A stretch of 64,000 nucleotides of DNA from Pelagibacterales bacterium SAG-MED49. GTDB taxonomy: Bacteria > Pseudomonadota > Alphaproteobacteria > Pelagibacterales > Pelagibacteraceae. The DNA is taken from the NCBI GenBank assembly GCA_014653365.1, contig JACWEQ010000001.1, forward strand, positions 1 through 64,000, in the 5' to 3' direction. The position numbers and the translations under genes were made by a program. This document shows, piece after piece, positions 37,581-48,324 of the stretch (the first letter of the stretch is position 1; each line of letters starts with the position of its first letter). The notes under the pieces were generated by a model that saw only the letters and a list, made by a program, of their open reading frames with translations, did not search any database and was not told where the DNA came from.

Positions 37581-38885
37581 ATGGAAGTGACTAACGATAA
37601 TGGTTGTAGTTGGATTAATGATTTAATCCCCAGAACAAATATTCAATCACTTCAATCAAATGAAGATTGTGAATGGTTGATAATAGGAGCAGGATATACA
37701 GGTTTATCTGCAGCAAGAAAATTAGGTCAATTAAATCCAAATCAAAAAATTATACTTGTAGATGCACAATTGGCAGGAGAAGGTGCTAGTAGTAGAAACT
37801 CAGGTTATTTAGTTGATACCACTCTTAATGACGGTTTTACTTCTAATAAAGAACTAAATAATTACAAAAAAAAAGCTGACATTTATAATTTGGGCATTAA
37901 TACAATAAAAAGATTTATAAACGAATATCAGGTTGATTGCGAATGGAACGAATGTGGAAAATATTTTGCATCTTCAAAAAAAGAAGATGAAAAAATTTTA
38001 ATAAACTTTTCAGACACTCTTTCAAAATTAGGTTTTGAACATAATTTATTATTTAATAATGAGTTATCTAAAAAATTAGGTACTAGTTTTTATAATGTAG
38101 CACTTCACACTATGGGTGGGGTTTTATTACATCCTGGAAAATTAGTTAGAGCAATGATCGATGTTTTGCCAAGCAATGTATGTTTATATGAAAATTCAGT
38201 ATTATTAAATTGGGGTAAGCAAAAAGATATAATTTACTGTAACTTTAAAAATGCAAAAATTAATACTAAGAAAATTATTTTTGCTACAAATGGATTTTTG
38301 AAATCTTTAGGAATTAAATCTAATTATAATTTTCCAATTACTTTAACTGCTAGTATGACAAGATCCTTAACTGAAGAAGAGTTTAAATCAATTGGTCAAC
38401 CAAAAGAATGGGGTGTGTTACCAGTAAAACCTATGGGTGCTACAATAAGAATGACTAAAGACAGAAGAATTTTGATTAGAAACACTGCCGAAGTACATAA
38501 TCCTTTAAAAATGTCCAAGGAAGATTTAGATAAAAGATCAATTAATCAAAAAATTGGTATTAAAAAAAGATTTCCACAGTTACCTAATGATATTATCCAA
38601 TCTTCTTGGTCTGGAATTGTTTCTCGAACAAGAAATAGTTCTCAAATATTTGAAAAAATTGATAACAATATATTTGCTGTGGGCTGTTATAATGGCTCAG
38701 GTATTGGGGTTGGAACTTTATTTGGGGAACAGATTGCTATTAAAGCAAGCAATAATAACACTAAAGAAATAGAAGTTATTGAAAATAGAAATAAACCTAC
38801 ATTGCTTCCACCACAACCGTTTTTAAATTTAGGTGTTAAAACAAGACTAATTTATGAACGGTTCAGAGCTAAAAGTGACTTATAG
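37581..38885 (+). CDS. FAD-dependent oxidoreductase (DAO family)
   Basis: IIGAGYTGLSAARKLG; GEGASSRNSGYL; AVGCYNGSGIGVGT. Confidence 0.87.
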   Translation: MEVTNDNGCSWINDLIPRTNIQSLQSNEDCEWLIIGAGYTGLSAARKLGQLNPNQKIILVDAQLAGEGASSRNSGYLVDTTLNDGFTSNKELNNYKKKADIYNLGINTIKRFINEYQVDCEWNECGKYFASSKKEDEKILINFSDTLSKLGFEHNLLFNNELSKKLGTSFYNVALHTMGGVLLHPGKLVRAMIDVLPSNVCLYENSVLLNWGKQKDIIYCNFKNAKINTKKIIFATNGFLKSLGIKSNYNFPITLTASMTRSLTEEEFKSIGQPKEWGVLPVKPMGATIRMTKDRRILIRNTAEVHNPLKMSKEDLDKRSINQKIGIKKRFPQLPNDIIQSSWSGIVSRTRNSSQIFEKIDNNIFAVGCYNGSGIGVGTLFGEQIAIKASNNNTKEIEVIENRNKPTLLPPQPFLNLGVKTRLIYERFRAKSDL

Positions 38886-38917
38886 ACATATTCAGAAATA
38901 TTAAATTTATAAAATAT

Positions 38918-39742
38918 ATGAAAAATATTAACGCAATTGTATTAACTTATGATCGAAATAGAATATTTACAGAAAATATGATCAAATCATATGAAAAAAT
39001 TTGGGTAGATCATCCATTAATTTTTCATATACCTTACCAAAATTTAAATAAGATAGATGTTAAAAGTAAAGTTATTTTTCATAAATCAAAACCTGATATT
39101 CACTCAACAATCAACACATTATTAAAAAATTTTAATGATAACGAAATGATATATTGGTGTATAGATGACAAATATCCAATAAAATTAGATTTAAAAAAAA
39201 TTAAAGAGTTACTCAAATTTATAAAAATAAATAATCATTGTAATTTAGATGGATTAATTTTTTGCAGATGTAGAGCATTGAATCATTCATTCAATATCAC
39301 AAATTCAAATAAAAATTTTTTTGAAAATTTAAAAATTTTAGAAAGAAAAGGTTATCATCAAATATGGATTCATCAATTTCTTAAGGTAAAAATTTTAAAA
39401 TTTTTATTTAATAAATTTGGAAAGATAAAATTTCCCTATAAAAATAATTTAGAAACATTGGATTTTAAGATAAAAAAATTAAATAAACCTAAAAATCAAA
39501 AATTATTTGTAACTAAAAAAAATTTTGCAATTTTTGGAGAAAGTACTGTTGAAGGTTCTATTACATTAAATTGTAAAAAAAGTTTATCTACTAATAAGAT
39601 TAGAATACCCAATAAATTTAAAAATTATATTAACAAAAAAATTTATATAGGTGGATTTAAAATCTTGAATAATTTTTTTTTTGAAAACAACTATATCTTA
39701 AGAATTATATGTAAATTTAAAAATATATTTAAACAATATTAA
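38918..39742 (+). CDS. Hypothetical protein of glycan island (possible glycosyltransferase)
   Basis: Position, Lys/Asn-rich composition, weak MIYWCIDDKYPI acidic motif. Confidence 0.45.
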   Translation: MKNINAIVLTYDRNRIFTENMIKSYEKIWVDHPLIFHIPYQNLNKIDVKSKVIFHKSKPDIHSTINTLLKNFNDNEMIYWCIDDKYPIKLDLKKIKELLKFIKINNHCNLDGLIFCRCRALNHSFNITNSNKNFFENLKILERKGYHQIWIHQFLKVKILKFLFNKFGKIKFPYKNNLETLDFKIKKLNKPKNQKLFVTKKNFAIFGESTVEGSITLNCKKSLSTNKIRIPNKFKNYINKKIYIGGFKILNNFFFENNYILRIICKFKNIFKQY

Positions 39743-39772
39743 TTAGGGTAATTTTATAAGATTACATATATT

Positions 39773-40498
39773 TTATTCTTCAATATTATTTTGATTTTTC
39801 CAAACATATAATAATCTAATATTTTCATTAAAAGATCCCATAAAAAATCTTGCACAGATAATAAGAAATATATATTTAATTAAATTATCATTATTAATGA
39901 AGTGACTAGACACACAATACATCAAAGCTAAAAGAAAGAAAATTATTGATAAAATCTCAGAATTTTTTGAGACGAAGAAATGAGAAGCTGTTTTTTGAAC
40001 TATATTCTTTTTATTAATATGTGTAATCCATTTCCCATTTGTTGTTAAAGGGTAGATTAAAAAAATAAGGTTTAAAAATAAAAAAATAAAAAAATCAAAA
40101 AAACTAATTAATAGAATAATAAATAATAGAACTATGGTTACAAAATTACCTGCAGTGCTTAGAATAAATAACCGATTTATTGTGAGCTTTTTAGGATTAT
40201 TATCTAAATTTGATAGATTCAAAAGTTTTGAAATAGTTAACCTACTAGAAATTTTTAAAATAATTGCAAATAATATATTTAGACTAACAAACAACAAAAT
40301 TTGTAAAGGATTTTCTATAATTATAAAATTTAAAATATTAATAGGTTTTGTAGTAAAATAACTTACAACACCCAAAAAACCTGAAGAAAGTAATATTGTA
40401 CCTAATATTTCGAAACTAATAAAAGAAAGAAAAAATAAATAATTTATTGAAATAAATTCAAATATTTTAGATTTATAAAATTTAAAAAAACGCATCAT
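39773..40498 (-). CDS. Multi-TM membrane protein of glycan island
   Basis: Several hydrophobic segments. Confidence 0.5.
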   Translation of the reverse strand: MMRFFKFYKSKIFEFISINYLFFLSFISFEILGTILLSSGFLGVVSYFTTKPINILNFIIIENPLQILLFVSLNILFAIILKISSRLTISKLLNLSNLDNNPKKLTINRLFILSTAGNFVTIVLLFIILLISFFDFFIFLFLNLIFLIYPLTTNGKWITHINKKNIVQKTASHFFVSKNSEILSIIFFLLALMYCVSSHFINNDNLIKYIFLIICARFFMGSFNENIRLLYVWKNQNNIEE

Positions 40499-41655
40499 TT
40501 AATATTAAAGTATTTTTTTATTAAAAAATAAAACTCTTTAGAACTATGTAGAAAAATCTTTAGTTTAAAGATTAAATTTATCTTAACAAGATCATTAATA
40601 ATCTTTAAATTTGTATCATCTTTCTTATATATTTCAGAAATCTCATATTTAGAATTATCAATACCTAATAAATCAAAATAATAATTTAGATTAGATAATT
40701 GAATTTTATATTTAGATATAAAATTTACAAAATCTTTATAGGTTGATAAGTCAATTTTATCTTTTTTATCTTTTTTTTTATAAGTTTTATTGGTAATTGG
40801 AAGTATAGAGACTATTGTTTTATTATAAATTAGTACAAATTTTTCTTTAGAAATTTCAATATATTGTTTTTTATTTATCTTAAAAAAAGATTTAAAATCT
40901 AAAATTAGATAAATAGCTAATGAATAAAATATTATAAAAATATTAAAGTAAATTTTATTAAACACTTTTAAGTTATAATGAATTCTTATGTATTCAAGAT
41001 AAAGGTCTGGTATATGGCTGACATTATAATCAAAAGTTTTTTTGGGTAAAAATGACCCAATTAGTTCATAAAATTTTTTAATTATATTTTCATTTTTGTT
41101 AAATACATAAATATCACATTTTGGACTCTTGTATAAAGTTAAAGATTTTATTCTTTCAAGAGTTTCATAATTCATTCTTTCTAAAATTATTTTTTTTTGA
41201 TTATGTACACCTCCAGTCATAATGTATGTTTGATATCTTGATATATGTGTCTCAACTGGATTTCGAATAAAGAAAATAATCTTAGAAATTACAATATTAA
41301 ATTTTTTAAGGTATTCTTGTAAATTATCTAATTCTGTATGATTTAATACAAAAAAAAACTCAGAACTAATAATTGCGTGTTGATATTTTGATTTAGAAAA
41401 TTTTTGTAGTTCATTATCAACAATTTGTTTTAAGTTTTTTTTTTTAGGCAAATAACTAAATTTTAAATCAGCTATATTTTGTTTAAAAAACTTAATAAAA
41501 ATATCTGCAGTTCTAAAATGATCTTTTTTAATGTAAAAATCACCAAAAAATATAAATTTATCAAAATCGTCATCAAAATATGATAATTTTAAGCTTTCTT
41601 GAATTGAGGTACTTCCTGTTTTGGGTGAGCCGGCATGTACTATTATTTTTTTCAT
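40495..41655 (-). CDS. Sulfotransferase-like protein
   Basis: IIVHAGSPKTGSTSIQESL PAPS 5'-phosphosulfate loop; FIRNPVETHISRYQ. Confidence 0.75.
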   Translation of the reverse strand: MKKIIVHAGSPKTGSTSIQESLKLSYFDDDFDKFIFFGDFYIKKDHFRTADIFIKFFKQNIADLKFSYLPKKKNLKQIVDNELQKFSKSKYQHAIISSEFFFVLNHTELDNLQEYLKKFNIVISKIIFFIRNPVETHISRYQTYIMTGGVHNQKKIILERMNYETLERIKSLTLYKSPKCDIYVFNKNENIIKKFYELIGSFLPKKTFDYNVSHIPDLYLEYIRIHYNLKVFNKIYFNIFIIFYSLAIYLILDFKSFFKINKKQYIEISKEKFVLIYNKTIVSILPITNKTYKKKDKKDKIDLSTYKDFVNFISKYKIQLSNLNYYFDLLGIDNSKYEISEIYKKDDTNLKIINDLVKINLIFKLKIFLHSSKEFYFLIKKYFNIK

Positions 41656-41700
41656 ATTAATTGTATAAAAATGTAAGAGCTCTTAATATATTAAAAATAA

Positions 41701-42645
41701 ATGTTTTCTATAACAATATGTACACACAATCGATGTACACTTTTAAAACGAATGATTGCATCAATTGAAAATCAATCATTTAAAAATTTTGAAATAATAA
41801 TCATAAATGATCATAGTAAGGACAATACAAAAGATTATTTAAATACTTTAAAAAAAAATACAAAATATATAATAATACATAATGATAGCAATCTAGGACT
41901 TCAAGCTTCAAGAATTAAAGCTATAGCACAAGCAAAATATGAATATATTATCCAATTAGACGACGATGATCAAATGTTACCTTATTGTCTTGAGAATTAT
42001 AATAAAATTTTAACAAAAAATAACTATGATTTTATTAATACTAACTATGTAATAAATCAAAGTATAAAAAATCATAGCAATCATAATTTTTTAATTAAAG
42101 AGTATGATGATTTTAATAATTTGCCATCAAACAAACTTCACCCAAAATCTATTTGGAGTTTTGTTATAAAAAAAAAAATTGTACAATCAATTTATAAGAA
42201 TGATTTGATTAAGATTGATTATGGAGAAGATTTAGTTTTTATAAGTAATCTCTACAAGATTTCAAAACATTTTGCTACAGCAGATTTTAATTCAATATCC
42301 TATACTAAAAATTATAACGCCATGACAAATATAACAAAATTTAATAGCAAAACTATCAATGAGTTTATTATGTGTCATTGCTATATAGCATCGATATGGG
42401 GTAAAAATTCAATGGTTACGAACTTTATAAATCATGTAACTCTTAATTGGCGTTATTCGTTTTTTAAAATAATTGAAAAAAAAATTTCAAAAAATAATTT
42501 AATAAATTTTAAATCTAGATTTAAAGATCTTTATTCAGATTTTGATTATGATTTGAATCAAAAAATTTTTCCCAAGATATATCCATTAAGTCGAAGCTAT
42601 ATATTGAATCAGAAATCAAATTTTTTAAAAGTGATATCAAATTAA
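41701..42645 (+). CDS. Glycosyltransferase family 2
   Basis: FSITICTHNRCTLLKRMIASIENQSFKNFEIIIINDHS; QLDDDDQ. Confidence 0.92.
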   Translation: MFSITICTHNRCTLLKRMIASIENQSFKNFEIIIINDHSKDNTKDYLNTLKKNTKYIIIHNDSNLGLQASRIKAIAQAKYEYIIQLDDDDQMLPYCLENYNKILTKNNYDFINTNYVINQSIKNHSNHNFLIKEYDDFNNLPSNKLHPKSIWSFVIKKKIVQSIYKNDLIKIDYGEDLVFISNLYKISKHFATADFNSISYTKNYNAMTNITKFNSKTINEFIMCHCYIASIWGKNSMVTNFINHVTLNWRYSFFKIIEKKISKNNLINFKSRFKDLYSDFDYDLNQKIFPKIYPLSRSYILNQKSNFLKVISN

Positions 42646-42649
42646 AATT

Positions 42650-44872
42650 ATGAAAAAACTTTTATCAATAATAATTCCAACATTTAATGCTGAAAAAACA
42701 ATCCAAACAGCTATTGCGTCGTTGTTAAAGATTAAAAACCAAAATTTAATTGAAATAATTATTGTTAATGATTTTTCAACCGATAATACCTTTAAAATAT
42801 TAAATAATTATTCTGATCATATAAAAATTTTAAATCTAGATAAAAATGTTGGGTGTGGCTTAGCAAGAAATAAAGGTGTTAAAATTGCAATTGGTCAATA
42901 CATTTCTTTTTTGGATGCAGACGATATTTATTTACTAAATGATTTGAGTTTTTTTAATGATTTAGTTTCAAAAACACATTCTGACCTTTATTTGTTTAAC
43001 CACAAAATTAATTCAGACGATGAAAATATTAAACTTAAATTTCAAAATAATAATTATGAATTGTTTAATATTGAATTTAAACAGAATCCAAACCTAATTA
43101 AAGAAAGACCATGCTGGTCTATAATTTATAAAAAGAATTATTTATTAGAAAATAAAATTTTTTTTAAGAGATCACATTGGGAAGATATTGATTTTGTCTT
43201 AGAGGCTTTGTGTAATTCAAAAAAAATCACAAATGTAAATATTAATATAATTGAATACAATAAATTATCAAAAAATACTATTTCTGGTAAAATAAAAAAT
43301 CTTGATGATTTAAATTTAATTTATGATCAATTTATCCAATCATACTCACATGTAAGCAAATATAAAGATTCATCTGAAAAAGTATATAATATTATAATAG
43401 CTTTTAACTTTGTAAAATTTATTTATTTACTAAAAGAAAATATTAATGATCTTAACAAAGTTAAAAATTTAGAAAAATTTTTTAATCTTATTAGAGATCA
43501 TCAAATTACTAATGAAATTTTCTTGAATGAAGAAAATGAAGGTATTGCTTATAGTAAGATAAAAAATTTAACTTTCCTATATTATATAATTAATAATTAT
43601 AATTTTAATATTTTTAAAAATGCAATAAATCAAGAACTTCCAAAAAGAATGTTGGAAATTTTTTTTGAAAATGCTTTTCTAAAAAATTACCTTAAAAATA
43701 ACATTGATTGTTTAAAATATTTTGAAACAAGCCATATCTCAAATTTATTAAGTTTTAATACTGGAAATTTAAAAAAAATATTTATTCATATAGGTTTGCC
43801 TAAAACAGGCACCTCTGCAATACAAAATTTTTTATATAATGAAAGAACTGAATTAAAAAATTATGGCATTTTATACCCTGAGACTATTACTAGTTTTAAT
43901 TTTGATCGTTCAAGAAAAATTACTCTAACCAAAGATCCTAATAATTTTTTTGATCATAATTATTTAGCTGACATTCAAAACTATCCAAATATTAATCATG
44001 ATGTTTTTTATAATAAGCTTGCAACAGAAATTTTAGAAAATAATAATTGTGAAAATTTAATTCTATCTGCAGAAAATTTGTATTTTGCTAATGATAAATT
44101 ACTATTTAAACTTAAAAATTTATTCAAAAATTTAGATATAAAGATTATTTTTACAAAAAGAAATTATTATGAATGGCTAGATAGTTATTATTATGAAAAG
44201 ATATATTCTGGAAGAGAAACCAACGGCTTTTCTTACTTTTTTAATGAACTTTTGAGAAATAATTTTTTACCTTTTGATAAAATTACCTCAAGATGGAAAA
44301 GAATATTTGGTTCTGAAAATTTTTTGGAAACATATTATGAAGATGAAAACTATATTGCTAATATATTAACCTTGTTTCAAATACCTCTAAAAAAAATTGA
44401 GCAATATGAGTATAACTTAGTCAATAATATTAAAAAAAGTCCAATTAAAATTAGCGTAATATCTAATTTTAATTTGTTAAATTCTAATTTAAACTTTTAT
44501 GATTTTATTATTAAAAAAAAATCATTTTTAAAAAAGATTAATAAATTAAAAAGTCATAATATGAATTTTACCTTCATTAATAAAAAAATTATAAATTCAA
44601 ATACTTATAAATTTTTAGGAAATTGTAAAATTCCTCAAAATAAAGAATTTATAGAAACTGATGAAATGACTATTTTGACAAAAGAGCATAAAAAAAATGA
44701 TTTTTTAAATCCTAAAAAAAATGAATTTATCTATAAATTTTTATATTTTATTAAAAGAATAATTTTATCAAATAGATATTTATATGTTTTTTGTTTAAAA
44801 ATTATTTCACTTATAAGCTTAAATCCAAGATTGAGTGGTTATTTATATAGAATTATATATTCAATAAGATGA
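42650..44872 (+). CDS. GT2 glycosyltransferase fused to C-terminal sulfotransferase-like domain
   Basis: N-term LSIIIPTFNAEKTIQTAIASLL, FLDADDIY; C-term KIFIHIGLPKTGTSAIQNFLYNERTELKNYGILYPE. Confidence 0.85.
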   Translation: MKKLLSIIIPTFNAEKTIQTAIASLLKIKNQNLIEIIIVNDFSTDNTFKILNNYSDHIKILNLDKNVGCGLARNKGVKIAIGQYISFLDADDIYLLNDLSFFNDLVSKTHSDLYLFNHKINSDDENIKLKFQNNNYELFNIEFKQNPNLIKERPCWSIIYKKNYLLENKIFFKRSHWEDIDFVLEALCNSKKITNVNINIIEYNKLSKNTISGKIKNLDDLNLIYDQFIQSYSHVSKYKDSSEKVYNIIIAFNFVKFIYLLKENINDLNKVKNLEKFFNLIRDHQITNEIFLNEENEGIAYSKIKNLTFLYYIINNYNFNIFKNAINQELPKRMLEIFFENAFLKNYLKNNIDCLKYFETSHISNLLSFNTGNLKKIFIHIGLPKTGTSAIQNFLYNERTELKNYGILYPETITSFNFDRSRKITLTKDPNNFFDHNYLADIQNYPNINHDVFYNKLATEILENNNCENLILSAENLYFANDKLLFKLKNLFKNLDIKIIFTKRNYYEWLDSYYYEKIYSGRETNGFSYFFNELLRNNFLPFDKITSRWKRIFGSENFLETYYEDENYIANILTLFQIPLKKIEQYEYNLVNNIKKSPIKISVISNFNLLNSNLNFYDFIIKKKSFLKKINKLKSHNMNFTFINKKIINSNTYKFLGNCKIPQNKEFIETDEMTILTKEHKKNDFLNPKKNEFIYKFLYFIKRIILSNRYLYVFCLKIISLISLNPRLSGYLYRIIYSIR

Positions 44873-45561
44873 TAATTGCAGAAAAAAAAATTAGAGCTAT
44901 TGAGATAGATATTTTAAAATGTTTTTATTGTCCTGTTCCAAAAAATGGAAGCACATCGTTTAAACATCTTAATTTTTTTTTAAATTATAATCAGATGTTT
45001 AAAGACACTAAGATTTCTGAAATTATTCATATACATACACTTTACCCAAGTCAAAGATATATGAAACCATATAATTCCTTACAAGCCCATTTTAAATTAA
45101 ATTTTTTAAATTATCATTCCCTTTTTACAACAAGAGATCCTATAGAGAGATTTATTTCAGGTTTTAATGATAGAGTTTTATTCCATAATAAATTGGAATT
45201 AAATTATTCAAGTAATTTTGATAAATTAAATTTTTTTTTTGATAATTTTGATAAACTTCTTTTAGAAAATATGGACATAAATTGGCATTTTGCTACACAA
45301 CACTCATTTTTAGATATTTATAAAAAAAGATATAAAAAAATAACTTTTATAAAATTAAATCAAATTAGAGAATATTTATTGAATAATACCAAAGGTTTAT
45401 TAAAAAATAGGGTGGTAAAATTTTATGATAACGAAGAATATTATTTTAATTCATCTAAATCTAGAAAAATTCATTCACAAATTAAAATTGAAGATCTCAA
45501 TGATGAACAAAAACATTTTATTAATATATTTTACAAAAAAGATTTTAGTTTAAATCTTTAA
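44869..45561 (+). CDS. Sulfotransferase family 2-like protein
   Basis: CPVPKNGSTSFKHL; FTTRDPIERFISGF. Confidence 0.8.
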   Translation: MIIAEKKIRAIEIDILKCFYCPVPKNGSTSFKHLNFFLNYNQMFKDTKISEIIHIHTLYPSQRYMKPYNSLQAHFKLNFLNYHSLFTTRDPIERFISGFNDRVLFHNKLELNYSSNFDKLNFFFDNFDKLLLENMDINWHFATQHSFLDIYKKRYKKITFIKLNQIREYLLNNTKGLLKNRVVKFYDNEEYYFNSSKSRKIHSQIKIEDLNDEQKHFINIFYKKDFSLNL

Positions 45562-45579
45562 AAAAGATTTTTTTTTAAT

Positions 45580-46149
45580 TTGATAATCTATTTTATGAAG
45601 AATTTAATATTAGTATCTGGATTTACAGCAGCTGGTAAAAGTTTTTTTATCAAAAAAATACAAAAAGATTATCAAAAATATTTTCCTCTATTAATTAAAA
45701 AAAAAAAATCACAGAAATTTATTTTTACGTCTTTTCGAAAACTTAAAAAATACCAAAAATTAAATAGTAAAAAATTTTTTTTTCCTAAAAAAACAAATTT
45801 AATTTTTCATATGGATATTTATGAAAAAGATTTTACAGTTTTAAATAACTTAATTAATAAATCTGATAATATTTCTTCAATTATAATTTACACCTCTAAA
45901 ATAATCTATATTAAAAGAATTTTAATACGGATGTTAAAATTTAAAAAAAATTTTTTTTATCTTTTTAAAAAAGTTTTATTTTGTATAAATACTAATAATA
46001 TTCGTTATTTGTATAAAAATTGGTTTTTATATCTAAAATTAATGAATGTAAATGAGCATTTAATTATTAATTCTACCCATGATAACAAGAAAATTATTAA
46101 ATCTAATTATAGATGCGCACAAGATATAATTCTAAAAAATTTAAATTAG
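45580..46149 (+). CDS. P-loop NTPase/kinase-like protein
   Basis: VSGFTAAGKSFFIKKI Walker A; likely start at 45595. Confidence 0.55.
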   Translation: MIIYFMKNLILVSGFTAAGKSFFIKKIQKDYQKYFPLLIKKKKSQKFIFTSFRKLKKYQKLNSKKFFFPKKTNLIFHMDIYEKDFTVLNNLINKSDNISSIIIYTSKIIYIKRILIRMLKFKKNFFYLFKKVLFCINTNNIRYLYKNWFLYLKLMNVNEHLIINSTHDNKKIIKSNYRCAQDIILKNLN

Positions 46150-46314
46150 ATTAAATTAAGACATCAAATATTTTTTCCAAAACTACTTTAAGAAAAATAT
46201 GTTTATTTTTATACTGATAAATAACAATTTAAGTTAGTATAAATATTAATTATTATCGTTATTATGATTAGTAATTTTGTGTTAAAATTTACAAATAAAA
46301 TAGGTTATTTAATG

Positions 46315-47424
46315 AAAGTTAAAGCTGCAATTGCATTAGAAAAAGCTAAGCCATTAATTGTAGATTATGTAGATCTTGAGGGACCAAAAAAAGGTGAAGT
46401 CCTAGTTGAAATAAAATCTACAGGAGTATGTCACACAGATGCATACACTTTATCTGGCGATGACCCAGAAGGTATTTTCCCATCAATATTAGGTCATGAG
46501 GGAGCAGGAATTGTTGTTGAAGTGGGTGATGGAGTAACCTCATTAAAAAAAGATGATCATGTTATACCTTTGTATACCCCAGAATGTCGTAAATGTAAGT
46601 TTTGTCTATCTGGTAAAACAAATTTATGCCAAGCTATTCGCGAAACACAAGGTAAAGGATTAATGCCTGATGGAACTTCAAGATTTTCTTATAAAGGAAA
46701 AACTTTATTTCACTATATGGGCACTTCAACATTTGCAAATTATACAGTTGTTCCAGAAATTGCCTTAGCTAAAATTCGTGAAGATGCACCAGCAAGTAAA
46801 GCTTGTTATATTGGTTGTGGTGTAACAACAGGTATTGGTGCAGTAATTAATACAGCAAAAGTTGAGGAGGGTGCAACTACAGTTGTTTTTGGTTTAGGTG
46901 GAATTGGTCTTAATGTTATTCAAGGATGTAAGTTAGCTAAAGCAAGTGTGATTGTTGGGGTAGATTTAAATCCAGAACGTAAACAAATTGCAGAAAAATT
47001 CGGGATGACAGATTTTGTTAATCCGAAAGATTATCCGGATAATAAATTACAAGAAAAATTAATTGAATTAACTAATGGTGGAGCTGATTATAGTTTTGAA
47101 TGTATTGGAAATGTTAATGTTATGCGTCAAGCATTAGAATGTTGCCATAAAGGTTGGGGTGAATCAATTATTATTGGTGTTGCGGGTTCTGGTCAGGAAA
47201 TTGCAACTAGACCATTTCAATTAGTTACAGGAAGAGTTTGGAAGGGAACTGCATTTGGAGGAGCCAAAGGTAGAACAGATGTTCCTAAAATTGTTGATTG
47301 GTATATGGATAAAAAAATTAATATAGATGATTTAATTACTCATGAGTTTGCTATTGAAGACATCAACAAGGCATTTGATTTAATGCATGAAGGAAAATCA
47401 ATTAGAAGTGTGATTAATTTCTAA
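46315..47424 (+). CDS. adhC: S-(hydroxymethyl)glutathione dehydrogenase (class III ADH); start trimmed from 46264
   Basis: [46 protein letters not shown]. Confidence 0.95.
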   Translation, partial: KVKAAIALEKAKPLIVDYVDLEGPKKGEVLVEIKSTGVCHTDAYTLSGDDPEGIFPSILGHEGAGIVVEVGDGVTSLKKDDHVIPLYTPECRKCKFCLSGKTNLCQAIRETQGKGLMPDGTSRFSYKGKTLFHYMGTSTFANYTVVPEIALAKIREDAPASKACYIGCGVTTGIGAVINTAKVEEGATTVVFGLGGIGLNVIQGCKLAKASVIVGVDLNPERKQIAEKFGMTDFVNPKDYPDNKLQEKLIELTNGGADYSFECIGNVNVMRQALECCHKGWGESIIIGVAGSGQEIATRPFQLVTGRVWKGTAFGGAKGRTDVPKIVDWYMDKKINIDDLITHEFAIEDINKAFDLMHEGKSIRSVINF

Positions 47425-47425
47425 A

Positions 47426-48256
47426 ATGGAATTAATTGAAAAACATAGGTCACACAACGGATCTCAAGAAGTTTACAAACATATTTCGGATACAACAAAT
47501 TGTACCATGCAATTTGCTGTTTATTTGCCTGATAATATTACTGATTGTCCGTTATTATATTTTCTAAGTGGTATAACTTGTACAGAGCAAAATTTTATTC
47601 AAAAATCTGGATTTCAACAATTTGCCTCAAAACATCAGGTTGCTGTTGTTGTACCTGACACCAGCCCAAGAGGAGAGGGTGTACCAGATAACGAAGATTA
47701 CAAACTTGGGTGTGGTGCAGGATTTTATCTTAACGCTACAAGAGAACCCTGGTCTAAAAATTATAAGATGTACGATTATATCACAAAAGAATTACCAGAG
47801 TTAATTTCAAACAAATTTGAGTTTAGTAAATCAAAAATAGGAATTTTTGGCCATTCAATGGGTGGGGGTGGTGCTATTCATTGTGCACTTAAAAATGATT
47901 TATATAAATCAGTCTCAGCTTTTTCTCCAATATGTTCTCTTCATAAAAGTACATTTTCAAAAGATATGTTTTCTAATTATTTAGATAATAACTCAGATGA
48001 ATTAAATACCTATGATCCTATAACTTTAATAAAAAATTCTAAAAAAAAATTTAAAAGTATTAAAATAGATGTTGGCTTAAATGATGATTTTTTAAAAGAT
48101 CTTTACATAGATGATTTTATAAAAGTGTGTGAAGAAACTGGTCAAAAATTACTTGTAGCAAAACATCCAGGTTATGACCATGGTTATTACTTTATTAATT
48201 CATTTATAGAAGATCATATAGATTATCATTTTTCTATTCTAAATAATGTCAAATAA
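47426..48256 (+). CDS. fghA: S-formylglutathione hydrolase
   Basis: YFLSGITCTEQNFI; GIFGHSMGGGGAIHCAL. Confidence 0.95.
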   Translation: MELIEKHRSHNGSQEVYKHISDTTNCTMQFAVYLPDNITDCPLLYFLSGITCTEQNFIQKSGFQQFASKHQVAVVVPDTSPRGEGVPDNEDYKLGCGAGFYLNATREPWSKNYKMYDYITKELPELISNKFEFSKSKIGIFGHSMGGGGAIHCALKNDLYKSVSAFSPICSLHKSTFSKDMFSNYLDNNSDELNTYDPITLIKNSKKKFKSIKIDVGLNDDFLKDLYIDDFIKVCEETGQKLLVAKHPGYDHGYYFINSFIEDHIDYHFSILNNVK

Positions 48257-48324
48257 AACAATATAGCTCATATTAGGTTATTTTTTACTTTATAATAGTA
48301 ATAAGAATTAATACATTTTCTTAT

